From assembly GCA_026261815.1 (NCBI GenBank), contig JAMPIT010000566.1:28669001-28733000 (forward strand): a stretch of DNA of 64,000 nucleotides. The letters run 5' to 3'. The DNA is from Monarcha castaneiventris obscurior (taxonomy: Eukaryota > Chordata > Aves > Passeriformes > Monarchidae). The translations under genes and the position numbers were made by a program. The notes beneath the pieces are model-generated. The model searched no databases and was not told the DNA's origin. It saw nothing but the letters and a program-made list of their open reading frames with translations. Below, piece after piece: positions 39,001-51,600 of this stretch. Each line of letters starts with the position of its first letter. Position 1 is the first letter of the stretch.

Positions 39001-40544
39001 GGGTCATCTGTGTTGAGTGACTGGTTTGATGGCAACTGATTATGATGGTTTTTTAGTGTTAATTCTTCCAGGGAGTGTTGGTCTAAGATGTCAAAAAATG
39101 AATGAAGGTAACGTGGAGATACGCCTGAAAAACAAACTGTGGCAAACTCCTATTTTAGTGTTTTAATTTACTCTAGGAAATATACTCTTTGAATAAAATG
39201 TGACTTAACCCTCTTTTACAGCTATAACTTCAGACACACTTTGATTTTACAACAAAGAGAAATGATGTCATTTGGATTAATGGTAAATCTAATAGTCCAG
39301 CCTGAACATAGATCTTAATTCATCAGATGAATGGAGTCATATTAACAATTAGTTAATAGACACATGCCTCTGATTTTTCTTGTTGTTACAATAAAAATTT
39401 GTATTTCTGCATAATCAGAAGTAATTTGGATATTACTCTTCTTCCCTCAAGACAAAACTGTTAGTAATAAATTTAAATCCCTTCAAGCATTCACAACCCA
39501 CAGCATATGGAGTCTCATAGAGTTTTTCAAATATATTTTGAGAAAAAAGTTATTTTTTAAAAATTAACAGACTGGCTGGTTGTTATCAGGAACCAAAAAC
39601 TGGCGAATACCTAAATATAAATTTCAAAAGCTGATTGCAGGCTGCTCTTTGACATTTAGAATAAGAAGATTAATCATCAGATTATTTCTATGAGGTAGAT
39701 GACAAATATCTTACTATAACTGTAGCCTGAAGAAACTGAAAGCAGATGTGGACAGTAAACACAGTTTTTTGAGCACAGGGTTTCTAGCAACGCTGTTAAA
39801 TTACAAGTTATATTAGACATGATATTTGTTCTCAGAATGTAAATAGAATAATATAAATATATTTTATAGCTATGTGTATCTTCCTATATATATATTCCAA
39901 AAACAAATGTGTAAAGCAAAATATTATTTAAATACTATTATATATCATTATGATCCTGGATTCATTTGACAGATTTCTGTTGAATGACCTATTATACACA
40001 ACATTCAACACATAGCAGAGTACCTATGTCTAAGGAAACTGAAGGGATCTGTGACCAGAAAATGCAGCAGTGTAATCTTTACAATGTACAGTTCAAATTG
40101 CTGCTTTGTTGATGGTGTTGTTAGCGCCTCCTGCTAGCATAAATGAGAGATCTCACTGCCAAGAAAAGGAAGCACAACTTCTTCATCTGCTTTCCTGCTC
40201 TTCCCCTCTAAATATGTCAACCAACATGTCATGATTTTGCCTAATGCTGGCTGATAATGATTTATCTAGTTAGCAGATCTCTCAGTTTCAGTGGATGTGC
40301 CTGGTACTATTTATAATGAGTCATCTTCCCAGACTGGAGATGCTCCTGGATCTACCAAAATTTTCAGTGTGATCTTCTGGTTTTTGTGCCATCTGACATC
40401 CCAGAAATCTGATGATATTGAGAAACTGTAGTACTTAGCATATATAATTTTTCTCTCTCTTTTTTTTATTATAGGTGTGCATACATCACATGACTGCCAG
40501 ATAAAAGGTTAAAAAGCTAAGTTCCCATCACTGAAGTCATGATA
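36063..40544. other. AT-rich non-coding sequence
   Basis: Nothing recognised. No open frame exceeds 70 codons, which is notable over 4.4 kb. Confidence 0.6.
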
Positions 40545-40548
40545 CAGT

Positions 40549-40791
40549 TTGTGCATCTTCATGGCTTAGTCCACAGGATGTCAACTTTTTACTCAGGGCA
40601 CTCTTGAGGATCTCAGGGTGCTCTGCAGAAGTGCTTGATGTGAAGTGACTTGTGTTCTGGGAGTTTTAAATATAATTGTTCTTTCCTGGCACTCTATCAT
40701 ACCTAAACACATAAGTTCCTTTAAAAAAACTGCTGGGGGGTGCTCACCTCATATACTTGTGGCATCTGTCAGGCACTGCTGGCTTATCTTC
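40549..40791 (+). repeat. 243-bp duplicated segment, copy 1
   Basis: This segment recurs at 44962-45204 with 237 of 243 bases identical and no gaps. It begins 'ttgtgcatcttcatggctta' and ends 'ggcactgctggcttatcttc'. The flanks of the two copies are unrelated apart from a 'cag' just before each start. I recognise no known element in it; no open frame spans it. Confidence 0.97.
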
Positions 40792-42831
40792 TGCTTGTTG
40801 AAAATCCTAGAGTCCTGCAAGTAGTGAAACATATCCAAAGAACAAGGAAAACTGCTAGGCACTGACTGTTTTTCCCAAATTTTACCCTTAGGAAGTCTTT
40901 TCAAGACAGAGAGGACAACAAATTTAGACATTCTTAGTGCATTTTGGTATCACAGCAGAGATCTGAGCTACTGCTGACTAAACCTGGCGGAGAGTCAGAA
41001 ACAGCACAGGCCCCTGGTGCAGTGCTGAGCCCAGTATGACAAGCCCAGCTGACAGGCTGATGCAGCTAAGCTGCTGCCAGCATCTTTGCATGGTTCCATC
41101 CTGGCCTACACACACTCATCTGTTGGAGCTGGCACTTCCCTGAACAGTTCTGCCTCCCTCGCTTGTTCATTTTTCCATGACTTGATCATTATAATGCTGT
41201 GGTAAGAATGTTCTACAGCTACAGCAAATTACAGAATTTAGGCAAGTAGGTAGACAAGGGGATCAGGCCCCTGGCTGTCTGTTGGCATTGCTATGGATTG
41301 TTGACCTCAAGGACCCGTAAAGGGATTACACCATATGAACCAGTTGTCTAAACAAATCCTATCATTGTTTGAGCTGCTTCAGCTCCATCAGATAGAAATA
41401 TCAATCTCAGTCATGTGCATCTAGAAGTGACAAGGATTAAAATGCATTAGTTTTTCAAGTATCTGTCTTCTTGGGGTCTAGCAGGTCCTGATTTAAGTAG
41501 TGCTGAAATTACACTACTAGGCATTCAGGAGTATAAACCTTTTCAGAAATGTCTTGCAACACTGGCATTGTCCATACAGATGCAGCAATGGCAGCAGTCA
41601 ACTTCTATAAAGTTTCTCAGCTAATTTGATTTTCAGCATATACTTTTAGGAAAGCTGAAGGCCAGGCAAGGATCCAAAGACAGCTTTATTGCTTTTTGCC
41701 TGAGCCATTACACAGACAGTAATTTTCATCCAATAAAATAAAACAGTCCTTGAAACCGCTCTCTGCAATCTCTCAGGTAAGATCTTCAGGTGATATTTAC
41801 ACCATGATGAGAAGATGGAAGGATCGGTAAAACATTATTTTTTTCTTAACTTACAGAATGTGCAATTTAAAATTTCCCTGATTATTACAGGATGGTGATA
41901 CTAAGCCCAAGATTTCTACTCCAGATAGCAAGACTTCTGCAGCTCTAAGGAACTAGAATCAGGTTTACATCATCAGCACAGCAGGCTTATTATTGGATGT
42001 CACAGTGCCAGCTCTGTACTGTAATGGTCTGTGTGACACCTGCAGAAGACAACAGATTACTGCACATACCTGGAGGGACAGAGATCAATGCACCAACATA
42101 TGCCCAAGAAATTTCTGATATTTGTTCCTGATGTACAGTCTGTAGAAATACTATACCTTCCCTACAGTCATTGACATAGCATTTTCCTAGACACTGCAAA
42201 ATGGCTGCTGCATCTGGACACCTCATGTGGGCTGTAGAAAGCACTAAATCTTGTGATTTCAGATCCTTCAGTGTTTCCATAACTGCAAGGACGGATCATA
42301 AGTCCCACCTCTGATTCATTTGCCCTATCCTTTTAAAATTTCTATTATTTAATTATGAATATCTTAGAAAATAAGGCTTTTCCTTCGTTTCATTCCTTCT
42401 GCAGACTCTTTATCCCTGCTTTTGCTAACACCAGTATGATCAGACTTTTTATTAGTAATAAAACAGTATTTATGCAGTGGTCTAATTAATCTGTTCATGT
42501 TAGACACCTGCTTTCTTCTCCTTTTCAGCCAGGAAGTGATTGTTTTCTCTTTTTCCAGTTCATAAAGCAAAGTGAGATTTTAAAAGGCAAAAACACACAC
42601 AAAAAAAAGCTCTTTTGGCAGCATATTTCCTTGCCCAGTCACAAATTAAATAAAAAGTAGATGCCTAAATATGAGCTTGTGGTTAACTTGTTCTGTGATA
42701 AAATATGGCCTTCAGTGATCCTCTATGGATGTTCCCTGATTAGATCTCAGGGCTGCTCTATAAAAATTTAAATTTGAGATTCTTAGATCACAATGACATC
42801 CCAAGGTGTTACCTCAAAATACATCAGGGCA
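40792..42831. other. Non-coding sequence with a candidate minus-strand exon
   Basis: GC is slightly higher near 40980-41130, with no recognised element. A 213-bp minus-strand open segment bounded by splice-like motifs (42070-42282) is described as a finding. Nothing else is recognised. Confidence 0.5.
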
Positions 42832-43384
42832 TGTTACCCCTCTAAGATGCTCTGGTAAGATCCCACCTGGCATACTGCATTCAGCTCTGGGGTCCTCAGC
42901 ACAGGGAAAGCATGGACCTGTTTGAGTGGGTCCACAAAGTGATCAGAGGGATGGAGTACCTCTCTTGTGAAGAAAGGCTGAGAGCTGGGGTTATTCAGCC
43001 TGGGAAAGCGAAGGTTCTGGGAGATCAAATTGCAGCATTTCAATTCTTACAGGGGGCTTATAAAAAAGATAGAAACAAACCTCTTATTAGGGTCTATTGT
43101 GACAAGACAAAGGGGCAATGGTTTTAAACTAAAAGAGGTTAGATTTAGACTAGATATAAGGAAGAAATATTTTACTATGAGGGTGATGAAACACTGGCTC
43201 TGGTTGCCCATAGAGGTGGTGGGTGCCCAATCCCTGGAATCATTCAAGGTCAGGTTGGACAGGGCTCTGGGTAGTCTGATCGAGTTGAAAATGACCCTGC
43301 TCATTGTGTGGTTGGTGTTGAACTAGACAACATTTAAATGTTCCTCCCAACCCAAACTGCTCCATGGCTCTGTGATTCTGTGTT
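42832..43384 (+). mobile_element. CR1 LINE 3'-terminal fragment
   Basis: Sense-strand CR1 starts within the last part of ORF2 ('gatcccacctggcatactgc', 'agctctggggtcctcagcac') and runs through the 3' UTR ('ggttttaaactaaaagaggt', 'ataaggaagaaatattttac', 'tcaaggtcaggttggacagg') to the 3' end 'ggctctgtgattctg'. The C-terminal ORF2 frame is partly readable ('MDLFEWVHKVIRGMEYLSCE', 'ERLRAGVIQPGKAKV') but is frameshifted afterwards. It is a 5'-truncated dead copy lying between the two 243-bp duplicates. Confidence 0.96.
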
Positions 43385-44619
43385 GTAATGAAAAGGATCT
43401 GCTCATCTCCTTTTACTGAGAAAGCTGAGGATGACCAATGTATGTTTAGATTTGGTAAAGATGAAACTAAATTTATGCTTGAAAATGTACACATCAAAAT
43501 CAGTGTATTAGTTTTCACATGTTCAGGATAAATATATCAGCATAACAATATCATTGCTTCTCAAGCAATTCTGCATCAAAAACATTGAAATCCATTCAAG
43601 CCTTATTTGCTTTTATCATTATTTACTAAAGATATAAACAAAAATATGTAATTTCAAAGGTTTGTAACTATTGTCCCTTAGCCGATACTTTACTCTTTTG
43701 TTCTTCAGTAAACTATTGGAATACTTACTCCAGATATTTTTTTCTGTGTCTCTCTTCTTATCACATACTAAATATTTAGCAAAGAAATAAGAAAAGAATA
43801 GAATAAGATCATGGGTTTTTCTTCTAAGCCACATAGGGATCTCAGGGGCCCCTGAGAAGAAATAAAACTACAGGAAACTGAAATCTTTCCAGTAGATCAA
43901 TACACAATTGATGCCAGCGCAACAACTTGGAATTAATGGGCAGAAGAATTTTATAAGTATGCCTCCCATTTAAAACAAAGTAGATTCATTTTTAAACAAT
44001 AATCAAACCCAGGAATTTCAGCCTTGAAACCGAAATATCTTCAGCTGAACTTTTTTCTAAACAAAAGCCACTCAAGTGAAATTAATTATTTCCACACAGC
44101 CAAGGGGAACCAGATAATGGAGCCCTTGGGATAGGTTCCACTCCTGGAGGAAAAAAAGCCCTACAGATTTGTTAAGGTAGCCTGAGCAGCATTTTTCACA
44201 TGGACAACTCTGAGCAGCTCTGCAACCTAATGAGGCACCGTGTGAAATGCACCGTGATGGGGAGTTCAGAAGGTAAAAAGGAGACTTTGTACACCTGGAA
44301 TTTAAGCTTGAAGCAGTCTTTTACTTTAGCAGATGCAAGTGGCCAACTGTTGGCAGATTCATTTATTCTGCTCAATTTTTTGTAATTGTCTCTGGAAAGT
44401 GCTAGAAATGATACACACATTAGTCTATTTGGGAGCCCACTTTAAAATCTCAGACAAGAGAAATGGCTGGAGGGACAGTATTGTGAGTTACTAAGACAGG
44501 AAATCCCTCAGACTGGTTATCATTCAGGATCAGGGCTGACATTCTCATAATGGTTACCTCAATCCATAAACAATGTGGTTTTATAAAACCCATCATTTTT
44601 TTTTACATCTTCTTTACAT
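43385..44619. other. AT-rich non-coding sequence
   Basis: Nothing recognised. Confidence 0.6.
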
Positions 44620-44961
44620 CCCTGCTTCCGGCGGCTCTGAAATGGGCAAGTTTCACAGGCACCTTTTGGTCAGATGCAACATGGTCTGGCTAGGTAAGAC
44701 TGAGCCTGGTTTCCAAGTCAAAGCCATCCAGAGAAGGCAGAATTGGCACACAGTCTCCAGTATCCGATGAAGGAGGTGCACCCACAGCTCTGCTCTCGCA
44801 GGGCTCTCTGTGCATGGGAGCCCTGCCCTTGCAGCGGTCACTGTGCTCCGTCTGCCGCTGTGGCTCCAGGCACAGAACCCATCGCTGGCTCCTCAGCACG
44901 CTGCCACACAGCTGCCCTCACTGCAGCATCAGGGAATCCCTCCTCCCTCCCTGACTTCAGC
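44620..44961. other. GC- and CpG-rich block next to duplicate copy 2
   Basis: Base composition changes sharply here compared with the AT-rich surroundings, and several CpG dinucleotides persist ('cttccggcggctc', 'tctcgcaggg', 'gcagcggtcactg', 'ctccgtctgccgctg', 'catcgctgg'). The block ends exactly where the 243-bp duplicate starts. Overlapping open frames of about 60-85 codons exist on both strands without known motifs, as expected for stop-poor GC-rich DNA. It could be part of a mobile element, a retrocopy fragment or a small CpG island. Confidence 0.6.
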
Positions 44962-45204
44962 TTGTGCATCTTCACGGCTTAGTCCACAGGATGTCAACTT
45001 TTTACTCAGGGCACTCTTGAGGATCTCAGGGTGCTCTGCAAAAGTGCTTGATGTGAAGTGACTTGTGTTCTGGGAGTTTTAAATATAATTGTTCTTTCCT
45101 GGCACTCTATCACACCTAAACACATAAGTCCCTTTAAAAAAACTGCTGGGGAGTGCTCAGCTCATATACTTGTGGCATCTGTCAGGCACTGCTGGCTTAT
45201 CTTC
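44962..45204 (+). repeat. 243-bp duplicated segment, copy 2
   Basis: Same orientation as the copy at 40549-40791, offset by 4413 bases. The six differences are spread along the length, and five of the six are transitions. Flanks: the GC-rich block on the left, and unrelated 'atcccctctaacacag' on the right. Confidence 0.97.
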
Positions 45205-46274
45205 ATCCCCTCTAACACAGTGAAAAGAGGTCAATGAGCATCTGGTTCATAATGTGTAACCGCCAGACCTCTGTCCATTCTCTTTTTACGTATCCTCAAG
45301 ATTCCTTTCTTCAGGTGAAATAGGACAAACCTTACTTCTTCATAATAGTGCCAGGAAGTCTACTCGAATATTACACATGCCTTGTGGAATATGGTATATG
45401 TGAAATAATGTCAGTCCTTTCAATCTGTGATCTTCCACACCTCTGCCTTACTGAGTATTATTTTAGAAAGTATCATAAAATTGCAGAAACACCTGGAACC
45501 ACCAAGTTATGATGATAGAAACTCTATTAATGCAATAAAGAGTAGTTTGAAGAGCACTAGTCTATATTTTGGAAGAAATAAAAATAAAGATTTTGATGCT
45601 TGTTATAAGTGAGAAACTGCTGGAGTTCAAATTAGAGCTGAAGGAAGAAGGATAAAGAAATAATTTTCAAGGTTAATCTTTGAGGGTGTTTGTTCTAAAA
45701 CAACTTAGATAATGCCTAATATTGTCATAATACTTAAAAGTTTAGCTAATATTATTTTTAAAGTATGAAATTTCCTGATATTAAATCAATATCAGTTACT
45801 ATTTCTTTGCTTTTCTGTGTCATTAAGATTGAGTGATGAGGCACTACTGGATATGGGTGGGTTGGAAAAAGCTGTAGGCCCATAATGTCACCCTTTTCTC
45901 ATGAGCTCTAAAATAAGTATACAGTATATTTTATCAGAAAGAGTCTGAAATTTCTTCCTTTAATTGCACAATATTGAGAGGACAGTGAGCCAAATCTGTG
46001 CCAGTCATAATACAGATTTGAGAACTATGAGAACAGTAAGACCTACAATGAAAACTTAAACACAGGAATAACTTCCCTGTTCAGGGGACTTAAAGGAAAC
46101 AAATTCTTTTACAGGTAAATACCAGGAAATAATGAGAAAGGAAAACAAAATTCCAAATATTAGTTTTTTGTTTGAAAAAACATTTCTGACTTGATCACTG
46201 TTCAGTTGGAAGTTTAGTTCCATGATCTCAAAGTACTGATGTGAGTAGAATGTATTGAATACTTTCAGGGAAGG
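45205..46274. other. AT-rich non-coding sequence
   Basis: Nothing recognised. Confidence 0.6.
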
Positions 46275-46393
46275 GAAAAAAACCCAAAGCCCAAAATAAA
46301 ACCAAACCAAAACAAAACAAACCACCAAAACAACAACAACGACAAAACCAAAACCAACAAACAAACAAGATAAAACAAAACAAAACAAAAAGA
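46275..46393. repeat. A/C-rich (CAAAA)n/(CAAA)n low-complexity tract
   Basis: About 120 bases on the plus strand are almost free of G and T, built of 'aaaacaaaac', 'aaccaaac', 'caacaacaac' and 'aaacaaacaa' units. The opposite strand gives a misleading Val/Phe/Leu-rich open frame (46056-46412, 118 codons). Confidence 0.9.
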
Positions 46394-48063
46394 AGTTATC
46401 TTCTTTTGTCAATGTCTTTTAATGTCTTTTGATACTTTCTGGAAGAAATTATTTTTCGTACCTAGTTTTGTTAATTTTATTTTTTAATGAAAAATGTCTG
46501 ACTGTATTCCATTGGAAATATTGCAGTCATAATGAAATGCAGTGAAAATCACATTTTGTAGTTGTCTTTATTCTTCTCTACTATGGTGACATACTATCTT
46601 TCAGCGTGTTCCACCAGAACCAGGCCTCTAATTTACTAGTAAGGAACTCTTTGAACATAATTTAGAAATATGATCTTTAATGGAGAGATATATTTAATCA
46701 TGCAGTGAAGATGTACTAGTTATCTTTTTAAAATAAAAATCTAAATATATAAAAAATTATCTAGACTTTCTTATTTTCATTAAAACAGTGGTAATTATTG
46801 GCATGCATTTGTAGCTTTCCAGTTAGAGTTGATTAAAACAAGATTTTCCCTACTGAAAAATTTTGAGAATATTAAACTTTCCTTAGTCTAAGACTGCACA
46901 AAAAAGACAAATTCCAGTGTTTCAAATAGTTTTGTTCTTCATCCAGTATCCATTTCTTTCCAATTTTTTAGTGAAACAACAAATCCTACTTTCAGACTCT
47001 TTTTTTTATGTTCTTATATATCAGCCAATGAGACAAGTTAATAGTTATCAATTAATCTAAAATCGATTCTTAAGAGCCCAAATAAATCAAGAAACAAACT
47101 GAACATATTATTGGAATGAAATAAATGGTCCTACAGAGCCAAATTTTCATAGAAGTTTAGTAATTCTTTTCCTTTTGTATTTAAAATTACTATCATTTTG
47201 CAGAACAAAAAACCCCCAATATTCATTAAAGACAACAACTTGGTAAAAATTAGGAAGAACCCTTCCTCATACTATACTAGGGATTAAATAGATTGTAAAA
47301 TAAATTGTTTTATGTGTTCCAAAAAGGATTTGTTTCACCATGTGGTGGACATTATTTCTTTATACAAAACTCCTGTGTTTACAGCATCTTTAGGATTCCA
47401 CTGTCATTGAAAATATCAAATTACTTATTCATGTGTCCTTGACAAAGGTTTCTGTATGAAAAAAGACAGAACAATATATTTTTTTGCTATACTTGAGAAA
47501 AGAATTGTAAACTATTACAAAAGAAAGAGAAGAAAAAAATAGAGACAGAAAAATTAATCTTGTTTTTTTTTACCTGAAATTTTTAATGAGAAAGCTCTCT
47601 CTTCCTGAAATGAGCTAGCTTTTCTGACAGTCTTCCAACTAAGAGTTCCTCCCCCAGGTTACATTATGTCTCAAGTTGCACTTATTAGAAAAAGTGCTTT
47701 CTTGGTGGAGTATGTTAATTTTATAGCTGTTTTCCATAGCTGAACTTTCCAGGAAGCCTAAGTATATTTAATCTTTCTTATACTTCCTTTCATAATTATT
47801 TCTTCCTTATTCAAAAGCATGCTTGGAATGTTTCTCACTAGTTGAAGGACTGTTTCACCTCTCCGCAGATATGTAATTACCACTTATTCAGTCCAGGTCC
47901 TTCTCATGTACCAGACTCATTAATTAACAATTCCTTTACACAACAATTGTAAAATCCTTCTTTTCCCTTTCTCTTAGTGACTCAAGTACACATTTATTTG
48001 TGAAGTGTGTCCATGTCCTGAACCTTCATTTGCATCACTATGAAATTTCACAGCATCTTTGCA
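46394..48063. other. AT-rich non-coding sequence
   Basis: Nothing recognised. This is among the most AT-rich stretches of the window. Confidence 0.6.
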
Positions 48064-48604
48064 TGCTGGTTTTGTGCTGGGATAGAGCTACTTTTCTTCA
48101 CAATACCTATGATAGGTTATGTTTTGGATTTGTGTTGGAAAGAGTGTTGGTAACACAGGGATGTTTGAGCTATTGTTGAGGAGCACACGAACAGCATCAA
48201 GGCCTTTTCTGTCTCTCATCACACCCCACCAGGAGTGGGCTGGGGTTGCAGAAGGAGCTGGGAGCGGCCACAGCCAGGACAGCTGACCCCAATTGAGCCA
48301 AGGGTTAACCCACATCACATGGCATCACACTCAACATATAAAGCTGGGTAAGATGAAAGAAGGGGGGACATTCAGAGTGACAGCATCCTGGCTGAAGACT
48401 TGCCTGCCCAAGGGAAGTGGTGAGTGAATTCCTTGTTTTATTTTGCTGGCATGTGTGGCCTCTGCATTACCTATTACACTGACTTTATCTCAACCCATGT
48501 GTTTTCTCATTTTTAGACTTCTGATTTCTCCCCCATCCTGACTGCAGGGAATGAGTGAGTAGCTGTGTGGGGCTTAGGCTGATGGCTGGGGTTAAACCAT
48601 CGTG
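48064..48604 (+). mobile_element. Avian ERV solo LTR, near full length
   Basis: The left end carries 'ggttttgtgctgggatagag', followed by the family hallmarks 'gttttggatttgtgttggaa', 'gtaacacagggatgtttgag', 'aaggccttttctgtctctca', 'caccccaccaggagtgggct' and 'gacagctgaccccaattgag'. A TATA box ('tataaa', 48337-48342) comes next. The right half contains 'gactttatctcaacccatg' and 'ctcccccatcctgactgcag'. The end is 'ggctggggttaaaccatcg'. No internal ERV sequence lies on either side, so this is a solo LTR produced by LTR-LTR recombination. Target-site duplications are not obvious. The family resembles the LTR abundant in songbird genomes (TguLTR5-like); the name is from memory. Confidence 0.9.
48337..48342 (+). 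promoter_or_regulatory. TATA box of the solo LTR
   Basis: 'tataaa' in 'acatataaagctgggtaag', at the position where this LTR family has its promoter. Whether it still drives transcription cannot be told from sequence. Confidence 0.6.
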
Positions 48605-51600
48605 CTCTGTATTAACAGCTGAATGGGATATAATCAAATAGTTCATTAGTGTTTGGTTTTCTGGGTTTTTTCAAGATTGAACATGATTGTAACTAGCAAA
48701 CAAATATAACTGTGAAAAGGCTGACCCTTCCTCTAGCAAAACTATTGTAATATTTTCATATAGTCTGCATGTATATTAATTAAATTGTTTCTCTTGCACT
48801 CAAGATGCTACTGTAGATATTTCTTAAATGTCTTCATAACCTGTACAAACTATTCATAAAAGTTTCATGCCATATGTGTACTTTTGTTCTTTTTGGATAG
48901 TTGTAATATTGGTCCACATTTTTTGCATGATTTTCTGTTCAAATGCAGCAGTTTTGCTGAGCAGCTGAACAATATTTAGTTAAGTGATTTTTTTTCCCCA
49001 GCCTAATCAGTCACTCATATTGTTTCTCTTGAACACAAATATCTCTTTCTAAACAGTTTTATTCTTTCATGGGCTTCTGCTGCTGCAATCCATATTTCTC
49101 ATTTAATCCCCTCTATTGCAACACTGTCTTCTTTTTCTTCCAGCATCTTGCTTCATTCTTTTCTGTGCTCTGGGAAAGTCTTAAATTTCTATGAAGTCCA
49201 AACAGGAGCTGATCTGAATCAGAATCATCTTTTTCCAGCTTGTAGCTAGGATTACCACTGTACTTTTTTTACTGTTTTAGGGATTTCAAAAACCATCCAA
49301 CATTACAAGGGCAAATTTAAACTTGTTCCAGTTGTGTATTACATTCCTCAGAGTACCACCTTCAAGGCAGCCACTGTTACCATTGCCTTAAAATGCTCAT
49401 ATTCTTCCTGTCCCTCTGTTTTTACTTAGACACTTTTGTTTGTCACTCATCTGCTCTACTGCCAGTATAATGTGCTGTTCCAAATGGATGGTTATGGAAA
49501 ACTGCAAGCTTACAGTAAACTGTAGCACTGCTGCATTTATTAGAGCAAACAAGGAAGCAAATGAACAACGAAAAAACTTGCCAAGGAAGAAGCAAAGGGG
49601 TCTTTTCTTACATCTGTCCTCCTAAATGAAACAGACAAGTGACATGAATCATGTTTAAACTCATGTCCACACTGGTTATAGCTAGCAGCATCTGAGGCAG
49701 ACTGGCCACATCCACATCACCTTCCACCCCTCCCAGGACTCTCTACGATGCACGTGTGACGTGGAGATGGAATAATTGTTTCCTGCTTTCCAGCTCCAAA
49801 TATACTATCAGATTTAAGGTGCAGCACACAAGAGAAATTATTTTAAGACATGAACCAGTGTATTTGGGGATATGGATGGAAATGGGATGGCAGCAAATGC
49901 GAGGATTTCTGGGATAGAATTGGATGACTACAGAGGGAGCCAAATGCAGCACAGGAGTTGAATCTAGCATGTTTTCATCCCTCATCAGGAGCCTGAACTG
50001 GAAATGTGCTGGCACAGCCAAATGGAAAGCACCCAAGTGGGGAGAGAGATGTTCAGGACTTAGTCAGCCTAGGCTGTGAGCAATTGAGCCCTCGAGCTCC
50101 CTTCTTGGACTGCTTTTGTTTTGCTCTATAATCAGGACTATTGGCAGGCCGCTCATTCTGCCTCTTGGTTCAAAGCAGAAAATTACTGTCTCTTAAAGGT
50201 GTCACTCATTAGTGAGCTACAAGTACATCCTCCATCTCTGTGCTTTCTTTCTCCCTGGACCCATTCATCTTCCACTCTGCTCTGTGCAGTGACCCAGCAT
50301 CTTCCCAGCTCAATGATTATCCAGATTATTTCTTAGCCTGATGTTTTTTTTGGTAGCATTAAAAATGTAAATTATGGCTTATGACCATCTCTGGCCATCT
50401 CCAAAATGAACCCTACAACTACTACAAATATGTTTGAAACAATAAAATCCACCTTTTTCTCCCAAATGCTTACCTTTACAGTTCAGAATAACAACACATT
50501 CTGGGAGAGGCACACGTAGTTTTTTACATTTCATACTGTTTTGGCTTCTTTATTTAGTATACGGAATAATTCTGGGGCATTCTGCAGCATAAAATTCTCA
50601 CTATTTGAGATTGACACTTTCAGAACTGTGTGCATTCAGCTTTCAGCATCTTTTTACATCAGCATAAAAAGCATTGGATTTTGTGAGTTTAGGCCTCCTG
50701 GTTTTACTAGAGTTACTGGATAGGGTATTAGCTATAAGGCATTTTTGCAGGGTCATCATGTGAAAATGACTGTGTTGAATATTTTTATTCTTGAAATTTA
50801 GAAAATTGAAACAATTGTTATACATTCTTTAGTTTCTGGTTTTCCCTTTCTTGACCTTAAGTAAGGTCGAGAAATTGGCTTATTGCAGCCACAGCAATGC
50901 AGTTGTCTTTGTTGTATTTTTCATAATCAGGCCTTTAACTTGGGAAATGTATGATCAAAACAGAATGTAAGAAATTAGTTATTGCTGATAACCCCAAATG
51001 TTCAATATGCCCACTGATGAAGAGCTTCAATGTTTATTTACATGCCCATTTTTTCTTCAGGTTTGTATTTAGTCCAGGGTCATGTTTCAATCCCCAGTGT
51101 TAGCTTGGACAGAATCAAATCCATTGCTCAGAAGCTTAATTACCCATAAATCACCTATGTATCTTTTATTATGATGTTAAAAAATAACTATTTTTATCCC
51201 AAGCAAAAATACCTCTTGTCTGTGCTTCTCTAAGAAAAGCAAGGACAGACAATGGAAACTGTCTGTTCTTTCAGTGTGAAAACATTTTTTTTTTGATCTG
51301 ACAAACATCAACAGGATAAAGAAAATATTTTCAAAGCATATTTAACTTTATTTTCAGCATGGTTTGAAAATCATAATTTCTCAAAGACTCACCTGTTTCC
51401 TCCATACACTCCTGCTACCATGTTGAGGCCTGAGTTCCTGCAGCAAAACACAAAGCATCACCTGAACTGTTCTTCAAAATGTTTCTCAGTGTTTTTCAGG
51501 GTTTACCTGAAACCCTGCTCCTTGTGTTGTAGGTATCCTTCTTGAAATTCAGGTATATATCACTACTATGAATTACTGCATGGAAGTGGTTCAGAATCAG

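Noticed and set aside
41637..41775. Segment between 'gattttcag' and 'gtaagatc' as an exon
   Set aside because: The longest open frame hits a stop well before the donor, so coding use is unlikely and there is no other evidence.
44653..45061. Several overlapping 60-85 codon frames as a gene
   Set aside because: They occur on both strands in a GC-rich block and run into the 243-bp duplicate without any conserved motif.
46056..46412. 118-codon minus-strand frame resembling a hydrophobic membrane protein
   Set aside because: The Val/Phe/Leu run is the translation of the A/C-rich low-complexity tract.
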